Source: Isoetes taiwanensis (Eukaryota > Streptophyta > Lycopodiopsida > Isoetales > Isoetaceae). From it: a stretch of 64,000 bases of DNA. The notes beneath the pieces were generated by a model. It ran no database searches. It worked only from the letters and a program-made list of their open reading frames with translations, and was not told the origin of the DNA. Location: positions 8,585,003 through 8,649,002 of the forward strand of contig JAJEKV010000006.1 of NCBI GenBank assembly GCA_021234155.1. The letters are read 5' to 3'. Every line of letters begins with the position of its first letter. Position 1 is the first letter of the stretch. Below are positions 11,148-20,137 of this stretch, one piece after another. The position numbers and the translations under genes were made by a program.

Positions 11148-12872
11148 TGTGACGTCCCCTACTCGCATACGGTGCACACACCGTATACAAACAGGAGTTC
11201 TTCCCCCATACCAGCTCCATGCCGATACGGGGCCCTCCACATGACACTGCAACCGTGGCGGGTTCCAGTGGGAAGAGTGAAGGGGCCATTTTACCCCGTC
11301 TCCCTCAGGGCCTACCTAGCTGCGGAAGCGTAAACATACATGTCAGTAGTACATACATCAACATCATAAGACCATCACGAAGGATGGTTCACCACATATC
11401 TGCATAGACAAAGATCAGCGCATCACATAAGGGAATCCTACCCAAGGCTCAGACTCAAAGGGGATGACTGACGGCTTGGGTCTCCATAGTTCATTGCAGA
11501 CAGAATTCATGGCACTGGATTTGGCTGGCATAAGAACATGGCATAGGGTTGTCCACTCCATCCGCCCCTCCTGTGCACACTTTGCAGAGTAGGCTGAAAA
11601 GTGTCGGGACCTGACTGTAGCCCGCCGGATGCATAGCCAAAGGGGCTATTCCTGGGTCTCATCCTCCCAGTTCCGATGGGGCAGGAAGGGATCACTCCCT
11701 CCCTTTTTTTTTTTAATGTTTCTGTGACTATAGAGATCTACATGCCGACTCAAGGTGACTAGAGGGCCAACGCCGTGTTTCGAAACCCACCGGAAAGTGT
11801 ACACCACTTCACGGGTGTCGAGTCCATGCCTCACCCGCACTTTCGGTGGTGAGCCATCGGACCTAGTCACAATGATCCCGGTAGGCCTTACACACGGAGG
11901 GATCGTTCAAGAGTCGAACATGAACCTCCTTCTTAGCCGGTCACGGCCCTTCACCCACAACCTTGGTGTAGTTCTTGTACACAGGCGAATCTATAGTGTG
12001 CTAGAGAGGCTAATCTAGGAGCATCTACTACCAAGCTTTAGGTCTCTACCCCCCTTCCCAATACAAGGAGTTCATAGAGATACATCATCCACATACATCA
12101 CAGAAGAACTAAAGAACTATATCTAATCTATATCATAGAGTTAGGTTCTTTAGTTAGAATCTGGTATCTAGAGATCTAGAGAGCTGCTATGGGCAATTTA
12201 ATAGGCTAAACCTACTGATTCTATGTCTAGAAGATGGTTTAGGCTATTAAATTAACTAAATACCTGATCCTTGGGTTGCTCCTCCTGACCTGAGGCCGAC
12301 CATCCTGCTGAACTGCTCGAATCAAGGGAAACTAATGGTGCCATTCTCTCAGACAGAGTTTGGGGGGCGGTTTTGACTCCTGGAGCAGCCAAAACAGAGC
12401 TCTAAAACCCTAGGAACAAAAATGGGCAAGTTAGGGTTCTCCTACTTAAATAGGCAAGGGGTTAGGCTAGGGTTTCCAATTATTCCCTTTAGGCATGTGG
12501 GATAATTGGGAATGGGCCCACTTGCCTTTAATAGCTAGGTGGCCAAATGTGCCCACATGGAAATGTGTGCACCCAAATGTGCCCACATGGAAATGTGTGC
12601 ACCTAAATGGGCCCACATGGAAATGTGTGCACCTAAATGTGCCCACATGGTAATGTGTGCACCTAAATGTGCCCACATGGAAATGTGTGCACCTTAATAA
12701 ATGTGCATGTGCACATTAATAAGAAATGCACATACCTAGCAAGTTGCCCCCTAGGGGCTACTAGCCTGGCTACACGTCGGCGTACACGTTAGTCGGGTGG
12801 GGTGTGCGGCGTGGCGTGGAAGTCAGTACATATCACGTCACGGGACCGATATCTTGTCTTTGGAACGTCACA
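11148..12872 (-). repeat. 5' LTR of the large element (1725 bp)
   Basis: It begins TGTGACGTCCCC next to the PBS and ends GGAACGTCACA in plus coordinates, so TG..CA termini are intact. Its distal 945 bp are shared with 2630-3564 and include the 30-bp minisatellite (12541-12692). The proximal 780 bp (11148-11927) are present only here. Promoter elements were not identifiable with confidence. Confidence 0.85.
12541..12692. repeat. 30-bp minisatellite, second copy in the 5' LTR
   Basis: Same five-unit array as at 3240-3392, including the single GGGCCC variant unit and the single ATGGTAATG variant in the same positions. Confidence 0.9.
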
Positions 12873-13129
12873 CCTCCAAATTCCACTTCTTGTTATATTT
12901 ATCTGCATATTCTCTTTTGTGAGTTGTTACAGTGGCCTCCAATTCAAAATGAAAATGCATTTTGATCCAAAAGATAGAAAAAACATTTATCACCACGCAC
13001 AATTCCATTTTTTGCTTTTCAGATATTCTATAAAGCAATGAAAATAAGAATGTTGGCAAAGGTGTCATTCCTTTCCATACATGTCAACAGAATTTTAATA
13101 ATTGAAAATATTTATGAACCAAGACCATA

Positions 13130-13212
13130 AAGCATTCGATTTTTTTTTTTTTTTTTTTTGAAGAACTGTGTCATCAATATATTAAAAGAATATATATAAA
13201 GCATTCGATTTT
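13130..13212 (-). mobile_element. Very short 5'-truncated retro-insertion with poly(A) and target-site duplication
   Basis: A run of about 20 T (13141-13159) is followed by GAAGAACTGTGTCATCAATA and about 20 more bases. The whole is bracketed by the direct repeat AAAGCATTCGATTT (about 13130-13143 and 13198-13211). Read on the minus strand this is roughly 36 bp of 3' end plus a poly(A) tail with a 14-bp target-site duplication, the signature of LINE-driven insertion truncated almost to nothing. Confidence 0.75.
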
Positions 13213-13249
13213 GGACAGAAAAAATATATTTTCTTTTTTTTTTAATTGA

Positions 13250-15800
13250 AGGCTATTTATATTTAAGTATAATTCAGTGTACAAAAAACTTTTTTCAAGG
13301 GAAGTTTAACCCTTATGAAAATATGAGTTTATGCAAAATAAAAAATAGCAGTAGTAGCAGAGAACAGAGATCGGTATGCTTTAAGTCTTGAGCTTAATGG
13401 ATCGTTTTGAGATTCAGATTTGTGCATTTTTTTGCTTTCCCTTTGAAGATGGTGTGGAAGACACAGTAAACACACATGCAAGTGCGTGCCTTTGCCATGT
13501 TATATCTTCCCTGTGCAAAGCAGCTCCCTTCTAATATCTAAATTCTGGTCACAACAGCACAGGTACAAATTGTTTCTCCGTGCACTGAGGTATCAACAGC
13601 TCCAAAAAACTTGATCCATTTCTGGTTAATGGCAGCCTTGTTTTTCTTCCATTCAAGCCTCTTGGTCATAAGGAAAAGAGTATCTGCAGCAGCAACCATA
13701 TCACCCATTAATATTCATTATCCAATTGATGTCATACAATACCTGTTTAATAATTCCTTCCGGGGGGATTATTTCATAATTAAAAATAAAGGTATTCCTT
13801 CCTTTCCAAATTCTCCATAATATTTTCAATGGACTCCTTTTGAAGACAACCAGATTTGTAAATTCAAGTAATATTGGCAGATCTTTTGGAAATAGATTGA
13901 AGAGTAGGGATACTTGTTCTTATAAGACGAATAAAGAAACCAATTTTTGGAAAGCAAAATGAATTCCAAACATTATAGAATAAGGACTGACTTTCATTTG
14001 AAGATAGGGACCATCTAGAGATAGCTTTTATATACAAAATTGACCTTATAACTATACTCATCTACAAGTTTCCAATTCAAAGGCCTCACATTAATGGGAG
14101 GGTCCAATTTTCTAGGCAATATTTAAGATGCAAATAATTTTTTTTTTTGGGCACTTGAAGTATCTTGAACCAAAGCTTTCACAGAAGTCCAATATAGAAA
14201 AGTATTATTTCTATAAAGATCATTAATCACTAGGATAACTTTGTCTAGCCATTTTCTATAGATCCTTGGGTGTTTAATGGTTAAGATCTCGGAATGGTGA
14301 TCTTTAAGAAGAGGGGACTAGAAAATAGATATTTGCATATGCATATCTTCAAATTTTGCAACTTTCAAAGTATGATTGAACCTTATTCCAAGCTATCATC
14401 ATATTGTGCATTAGAGGTGAGGTATTAGAGCCTTGTGAAGATCACTGAAGCATGGGTCTGAAAGATGCTGCTTAACAAGAGGATTGGCCAGTAGGATAAA
14501 ACAAGGATAACCAATATCTAATAAGATGAGAGGCAGCATTGTTGTTATTATTAAGAGCTCTCTAGATATATTTTTCAGCCAAGGCACATGCTAGTAGTAT
14601 AGATTCTTACAATCTAAACCTCATATTTTTTGGATATTGAGGCAGCATTCCAATCTGGTAAGTGGGAACCATTCCAAATAAACTTTTTGATAATTTTCTT
14701 AAGCTCATTATAAACACTTTTTGCGGCCATCAGTGCAGAAGAAAAATAGACATGGGAGCCAACCAACACTGGTTAGCAATTAAAGTTGTACCAGCAAAAG
14801 ATAAATAATTTTTGTAATTCTTTAACTTCCTTTTAATTCTGTGAAGAATGGGCTGCCATAGGCCTATAAAGTAAGGAGTGAGAGATAAAGGTATATCAAG
14901 AAATTTAGAGGCTTGCATGGTATTCAAAACTATAATGTGGCTAATTAATGTCACGAATAATTATGCTCTTAGCGAGATTCACGAAAACACTCTAAGTGCA
15001 CCAGACTCATCATTTCCCTCATTTGGACTAGAAGAGTTTCCTTCTCTCTGGTTCTATCTAAATACCTCAATTTTGACCAGTTTTTTTATAAAAACTTTGG
15101 CCTGCTTCGGTTTATTATAAAAGCCTCTCATGGATTGAGATTGGGATCAGATTGGATGCTCTGATAGAATGTAGCGAAATCTCCATTGAATGAATTATTT
15201 AATAATAAAAAACAATTAAATTTATAAGGAATGTTATCATCTCTAGGCATATTTGTCAAATGAGAAGTGCGAAGGAATTGAAGTTGATGATCAGATATGC
15301 CGATATCACTAATAACATAGCAGTTATTTCAAAAAGAGAAATTTGGATTGGAAATATAATACCTATCTAGAGCACAATAGAAACGATTTGCAATTTTTTA
15401 TTTATTTTTCCATGTATAAAATGCAGTAGAAGAAGGTACATAGATGAAAGAAGATTCAGAAATAAAATTATCCTAATTAACCCTCCCAATGTCTGTCATG
15501 TTAATTCTATTACCAGCTTCATATCCCAAGTAGATATGCTATTAAAGTCTTTTGCAAGAGTCTAATCGTTAGATGGCTTTCTGGCAATCCAAAAAATGAT
15601 GTCCAACCAAAGGCTCTATCTTTCCTTAGGATCAAAATCCATGCAAGCCTTCAAATTGAGATTTATAATAATTAACAAATTCATAGTGTTCACCAACCTT
15701 GGTTTGTTTGACTCGTTCCTCATGGACGATTTATTTATAATAGTATATTTGGCTAATTCTTCAATTTCCTATATAGTATTTAATAAGATTTAACACAAAT
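13250..15800 (-). pseudogene. Decayed L1-like LINE (endonuclease and reverse transcriptase remnants)
   Basis: Minus-strand frames keep scattered LINE ORF2 landmarks. At about 15200-15660 there is endonuclease-like sequence with KDFNSI (for GDFN), YTWKN, a following ALDRYYISNP and ISDHQ. At 14730-14954 an open segment with IPLSLTPYFIGLWQPILHRI and LSFAGTTLIANQCW matches the thumb region of plant L1 RTs. In the family ORF2 nicks target DNA and copies its own RNA. Multiple stops and frameshifts make it inactive, and the catalytic YADD-like segment was not found. The two landmarks lie in the right order. The 3' limit is unclear; T-rich runs at 13230-13245 may mark it. Confidence 0.65.
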
Positions 15801-16013
15801 CTAACAAGTTCAAAAGTCCAATTATAAAATATAAATACCTACCTGCCAAGCAGTGCCTTTTCCAGAATTCCCGGGTGTCCTCTCTGGTCGTCCAAGAGCA
15901 ATCCACTGATTTCTAGCATGCTTCAATTGATCAACATATGGACTTCATTAAAGAAAGAAGTAAGTCGTTAGTATAAAACCTTAGGTACGGCCAAATAACA
16001 AGGAATGGCATGA

Positions 16014-16358
16014 TTACTTTTCATAATGTGAGACAACATTAATGTTATTCTGGACATGACTGAGCAAGGCTAAAGTGCTACTACTTTTCGTTTCCCCTAA
16101 TAGTACTCTGCATTTTCTCATCTTGTAAAGTTTTTTCATATCATTGGAGATTATATCACATGGTAGCTTGAGTAATACTTGTGCAGCCATTGCTGAATAT
16201 TGTCCTTCTATAACGTAGAAGAGAACATTATGCTTATTCAAGTCCTCTTTAGATTTCCAAATTATTGGAAATCCTATATTCCTATCATATGGAAGAACAT
16301 CTGCAGGGGTAGGGTTTCGACAAGGAAAATTCATCATAGAATTCATAATCTCTTCCAT
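16014..16358 (-). CDS. Unknown 114-aa ORF with a VIEGQYSAMAA motif
   Basis: An open frame from ATG at 16358 to a stop at 16014. The sequence ...NKHNVLFYVIEGQYSAMAAQ resembles the 'EGQHS' segment of long uncharacterised transposon-associated proteins of seed-free plants and, loosely, the D/EGQHR signature of ParB/sulfiredoxin-like folds. No other domain is visible. It sits between a dead LINE and an LTR and is probably the remnant of a larger gene. In-frame stops follow soon downstream (below 16014). Function unknown. Confidence 0.35.
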   Translation of the reverse strand: MEEIMNSMMNFPCRNPTPADVLPYDRNIGFPIIWKSKEDLNKHNVLFYVIEGQYSAMAAQVLLKLPCDIISNDMKKLYKMRKCRVLLGETKSSSTLALLSHVQNNINVVSHYEK

Positions 16359-16588
16359 GTGATGCTTACTATATCCTCTGTGATTGTACTTTGCAGCTTT
16401 GCCTTGACAAAGTCTTAATTTATTGTAACGGACCTAGCAACCTAGCACCAACATTAAGATGTAAGTAACGTTGCCATTATATAAGAGTGCATTTTCAATG
16501 GTAAAATAAATGATTATGTGCTAGGAATACATGCGTGCAATATGTCCATGCATGCAGTGTGTGCATGCATGCAAGGGCATTGCTAGGT

Positions 16589-16596
16589 TATATAAG
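16589..16596 (+). promoter_or_regulatory. Possible TATA box of the long LTR
   Basis: TATATAAG lies 165 bp into the LTR, followed by GCGCAACAATATT. Position and sequence fit an LTR RNA polymerase II promoter; there is no other support. Confidence 0.35.
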
Positions 16597-17440
16597 CGCA
16601 ACAATATTATTCTTGATTTCTTGGGAAGGAGTTTTCCATGGGAAAGAAGTCTTTTATGTGATGGTGAAGCATTCGGAAGGAGATAGATTGCAGATGGATT
16701 GCTGAAGGAGCGAGTTGCGTGTAGAGATGTGGGAGCATTGCTGGGAGTGCAGAAGAAGCAAGTGGGATTTCCAGGTGGGGATCAAGCCTTACACCTGGGG
16801 TTTTCTAGTGTTTGTATAGTTGTGTTGATTTAATAATGATTGCTTTGAACGTAATATAAACTTGGAGTTAAATCATATGAGCCAGGTCATGATTAGGCAT
16901 GCATGGTTAATGCATAGCGAGCATATTAACCGATTTAATATTCTCTACTATGTTAATATTTAGTTAGTAAGGTAATAATAAAGTATAAAGTTAAGGAAAA
17001 GCTAAGGTTATAGGTTTAAAATAAAATATTAAGGGTTAGTTTGGATCAAGGAATTGGGCTAGTGGTTTATTTAGGATTAAAGGCTAAGTTAAGGAGGGGT
17101 ATGCTACTGGATAAGTATTTATGATTACGGGATGTGTAGTTTAACAAGGTAGCTAGTTGTATATCTGAACCCTTTGGAAATAACTAAATTAGCAAAGGGA
17201 AAATATATGCTAGGGGTATTACTAGCTGGGAATGGGTGCAGGAAGTAATAAACTAGTTAGCAGGGTTATGGAAGCCACCGTCATTAAGGTTGATCTAGTT
17301 AAAAGAAATAAGATATTAGTGAAGGTTGTATTTTGCTTACGCATCGGGCATTGCATGTTGCATAGTAGAGATAGTAATGTTTATACGAGTGTATAACTGG
17401 ATTTCCTTTGTTGCATGAGGTGTAAATTATGGAATTTCTA

Positions 17441-17495
17441 AGGAAGGAAGGAAGGAAGGAAGGAAGGAAGGAAGGAAGGAAGGAAGGAAGGAAGG
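17441..17495. repeat. (GGAA)n / (CCTT)n microsatellite, LINE 3' tail
   Basis: About 13 uninterrupted tetranucleotide units. On the minus strand it directly follows the LINE 3' end ...GACGATAAAAATA, so it is best read as the element's 3' tail rather than an independent microsatellite. Confidence 0.9.
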
Positions 17496-18625
17496 TATTT
17501 TTATCGTCCACGGAGACCAATCGGTCTATGGGACCCAATACAAAAGCGACAAAGAAGCGGATTACTACCCGGATTAAAAACCCCGTCCCCGAAGGGTTTT
17601 GAGGGAAAACCGCGGCAATGAATTTCCGACAAAGCTGTTCCAATATCCCGAGATACAAAAACACACAAATATATACACTCATGTCACAGGTACCCATAGT
17701 GCCCGATCGTGCACGAGCGGCCCAGTGAGGGCAAAGGTGGGCTCGCCCAGATCCGATTACCTCACGAATGTATGACCCTAGGGCACGTCTTGTGGTGTGT
17801 TCATCGGCAAATGTAGGGGCAAGTCCGGGCCGTTAAAAAGGGAACGTATTTGGCCCGAATGCGATTTGAATCTGAGGCAACTCGAAAGTGTGAGACTCAT
17901 CCTCAATGGCACCCGCTTTGATTTGGCCGGCATTGACGAGCTGTCTGGCGGGGCTTTCAATCCACCCGCCTGCCTCTCGATCGCGGAGATGGTGGGCACT
18001 GTCGCGAATGGAGGCAATGAGTCTGCGCTTTTCGAGGGCGGTGGGGACCGGAGTAGAGGCTGCGGGCCCCGCCAACTTTCGGGGTTGATGTGCTCCTTGT
18101 AATGGGCGTTTTGACCTGCTCTCTAGAGCGTCCGGGGTCCCGAGCTTGCCAAGGAAGCAAGCGTCCAGGTATTCCCCGCAAGCCGCCACGATTGGCCTCT
18201 GTGTCCACCGCACGACACATGCTCTGCCGCGTTCCATCCGGCGAACCATTGATCTCTTTACCCTCCAACAGGCCCCGAGCGGCCAAGGCCCATTGCCACA
18301 GGCGTAAGCCCGGTGCGGGAGCCGAGCATCACCCATATTAACCACTTTCTTCAAAAGTAGGCGATGTGTCTATCAAGGGTCTGCCCGCTAAAGCGGCAAG
18401 AATCCAGCCGCGGCCGAGAATCCGATGGGGGACCAAGGTTTCACCCAAGTGCTCGTGCCAAAAATGCCTTCTGCACCTGTTCCAAGTCATTCCAGGTCGC
18501 CAAAGAGATGACCGGGCCCCAAACCTCGACCCCGTACAGAAGGATAGGCTCGACCAATGCCCGAAACAGATGTGACTGATGGCCCCAATCATAGAGCTCT
18601 GCCTGGTGACTGTTGTTCTGCATGG
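17496..18625 (-). mobile_element. 5'-truncated LINE copy (RT C-terminus, zinc-knuckle region, 3' UTR)
   Basis: Minus-strand frames give the end of ORF2. At 18441-18623 the sequence LVEPILLYGVEVWGPVISLA followed by LEQVQKAFLARALG is the standard LINE segment after the RT thumb. Further downstream come AHHLRDREAGGWIE and GAIEDESHTFELPQ, equivalent to the CCHC knuckle of the copy at 55.4 kb but with its cysteines lost. Frame changes occur between 18440 and 17800. The 3' UTR ends at GACCGATTGGTCTCCGTGGA then CGATAAAA and the (CCTT)n tail. The insertion lies inside the long LTR, making it younger than that LTR. Confidence 0.75.
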
Positions 18626-19474
18626 AAATCTGCCTAGTTGATATTGGGTGGAATTCATAGTATTGTGATCTATGTGTAGTATAATTCTTTGATATAGACC
18701 TCTGGGGCCGGAGTCTAGGTGCGATGGTCTAGACTCGCGGTTATTGCACAGTGCTATGTAAATGGTATTATTTGAACATTGGGCGTTGGTACCGTATGGT
18801 ACAACGTCATGCACAGTTAAGTGGTCCTCCAATGCTGGACGCAGCGTGGATGGGTGTGTACACACGTGGTTACCCCGCCTCTATGTCACCGGGCCCGATC
18901 ACCGAAGTTGACCTTGCTCGCACCAGGAGGAATATTGGTTGCAATGTTGATGCTATGATTGCTTGGTTATTATATATGTGGTCTTCTTTGTTGGAATTAA
19001 GTTGCATTGGTCATGCTTGTTGGACTAGTTACTTGGATTGCAGGGACGAGGCTACGGTAAGGTTAGGTTGTTGTTCTAGGGTAATGCTTTGTATTGTTGA
19101 TGCTAGACATCCTAGATCCCCGATCCCCACTTAGTCCGTGTGACTAACCCCATAGTTGATGGTGTAAGCAGAGGCGCAAGATGCTCCGGAAAGTAGTCAA
19201 GCTTCGGAAAGGCGAGAGTAGAAGTGTGTGGATTGCTATTTAATAAACTTGATTATTATTACTATTATTATTATTATTATATATGGGCTTGAAATTACAA
19301 TTATTAAGATCATTCATTGTGTGCGGGGATATTGCTGAGTAATGGGCAAGTATATGTTTGGGACCTAGAATATACCCCAAGTATGCATGTATCAATTTCT
19401 TGAGCTCCAAGGGTTAAGTAGATCCAACGGTAGAGCCAGTTACCGAGAGGTTAACTGGCCAGGCCCGTCACAGT

Positions 19475-19486
19475 TGGTATCAGAGC
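19475..19486 (+). other. Primer-binding site next to the long LTR
   Basis: TGGTATCAGAGC begins two bases after the LTR's terminal CA at 19472. It matches the 3' end of plant initiator-Met tRNA in complement and confirms the orientation of the LTR. Confidence 0.85.
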
Positions 19487-19965
19487 CCGTCACATGCCCT
19501 TAACCAACTGGGTTCTACCCATTTATGCCGGTGTCTCGGGAACGCCCCATAGGCACATTCAAGGTTCGAATACTCGAGAGGTCTACCATGGGCCCATTAC
19601 AGTCTCTCCCACTAGAACTATGCTCGTCCCCATTACAGTCTCTCCCACTAGAACTATGCTCGTCCTCGAGCATCCAAGGCTATAGCATATCTATGACCAA
19701 CTGGACAAAACCGTCTAGACGTTTATGAGTAGTCGCTTCTATCCATTTATGCCGGTGTCTCGGGAACGCCCCACATGCACATTCAAGGTTCGAATACTCG
19801 AGAGGTCTACCATGGGCCCGTTACAGTCTCTCCCACTAGAACTATGCTCGTCCTCGAGCATTCAAGACTATAGCATATCTATGTCATACCATGTCACAAT
19901 GATTACCAAGTCTTTGCAAATTACCCATGCATATAGGCACCCATGGAGACTCGAACTCGAGACTT

Positions 19966-19977
19966 GCTCTGATACCA
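19966..19977 (-). other. PBS of the TRIM element
   Basis: GCTCTGATACCA on the plus strand, two bases from LTR C at 19980; complement of TGGTATCAGAGC. Confidence 0.85.
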
Positions 19978-19979
19978 AC

Positions 19980-20137
19980 TGTAGCGTTCCTAACCGACAT
20001 GCCCTTAACCAACTGGGCAAAACCGTCTAGACGTTTATGAGTAGTCGCTTCTACCCATTTATGCCGGTGTCTCGGGAACGCCCCACATGCACATTCAAGG
20101 TTCGAATACTCGAGCGGTCTACCATGGGCCCGTTACA
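19980..20137 (-). repeat. Complete TRIM LTR (158 bp)
   Basis: Begins TGTAGCGTTCC and ends GGGCCCGTTACA, giving TGTA(A/G)CG terminal inverted repeats. It contains AAGGTTCGAATACTCGAG, which resembles a pol III B box (GGTTCGANTCC). With no convincing A box this may be coincidence. Confidence 0.8.

Larger units (their letters stand above)
2630..12872 (-). mobile_element. Large LTR retrotransposon derivative without recognisable pol (LARD-like)
   Basis: The two ends share about 940 bp of near-identical sequence in direct orientation (2630-3564 and 11928-12872). On the minus strand the order is 5' LTR (12872 to 11148), one spacer base, a PBS complementary to initiator-Met tRNA (11146-11135), a 7.6-kb interior, a polypurine tract (3577-3565) and the 3' LTR. 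LTR ends read TGTGACGTCCCC and GGAACGTCACA, an imperfect TG..CA terminal inverted repeat. I find no protease, RT, RNase H or integrase motif in any frame of the interior, only short charged open segments. That is the anatomy of a large non-autonomous derivative needing enzymes from a partner, though extreme decay is the alternative. Small indels and substitutions separate the LTRs, so the insertion is not brand new. Confidence 0.8.
16424..19472 (+). repeat. Long LTR with nested LINE insertion
   Basis: It starts TGTAACGGACC and ends GGCCCGTCACA, a 9-of-11 terminal inverted repeat with TG..CA ends, and is followed two bases later by TGGTATCAGAGCCC, a tRNA-iMet PBS. It is therefore a plus-oriented 5' LTR. 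Of its 3049 bp, about 1.13 kb (17496-18625) plus the microsatellite is a nested LINE, leaving about 1.9 kb. The same first 15 bases open another LTR at 41083. No matching 3' LTR or interior remains here; the sequence right after the PBS is a TRIM remnant, so the junction is a deletion or recombination scar. A T/A-rich (ATT)n run lies at 19252-19280. Confidence 0.65.
19487..20137 (-). mobile_element. Rearranged TRIM (miniature LTR retrotransposon) array
   Basis: Three LTR copies lie in the same orientation: A about 19487-19601 (internally deleted), B about 19695-19825 (missing its first bases) and C 19980-20137 (complete, 158 bp, TGTAGCG..CGTTACA). Between B and C is a 154-bp interior. It begins with GTCTCTCCCAC, which on the minus strand is a PPT, and ends with GCTCTGATACCA (19966-19977), a minus-strand tRNA-iMet PBS. 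With LTRs of ~158 bp and no coding capacity this fits terminal-repeat retrotransposons in miniature, mobilised by other elements. A short duplication of PPT plus flank (19602-19660) and the extra LTR point to unequal recombination. It interrupts the minus-strand gene that resumes at 20138. Confidence 0.8.

Noticed and set aside
11646-12018. Overlapping ORFs at 11646-11870 (minus) and 11755-12018 (plus)
   Set aside because: Both lie inside the 5' LTR and read through each other; no motif.
17833-18354. 173-codon minus ORF
   Set aside because: Partly the LINE ORF2 C-terminus itself but spanning frame changes; kept only as part of the LINE annotation.
18338-18865. 175-codon minus ORF, longest in that region
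   Set aside because: It is the shifted-frame shadow of LINE RT sequence (real frame at 18441-18623) and extends past the LINE edge into LTR DNA.
19780-19830. SINE with pol III B box (GGTTCGAATAC)
   Set aside because: LTR termini, PPT and PBS identify the sequence as a TRIM; no A box or poly(A)/T tail was found.
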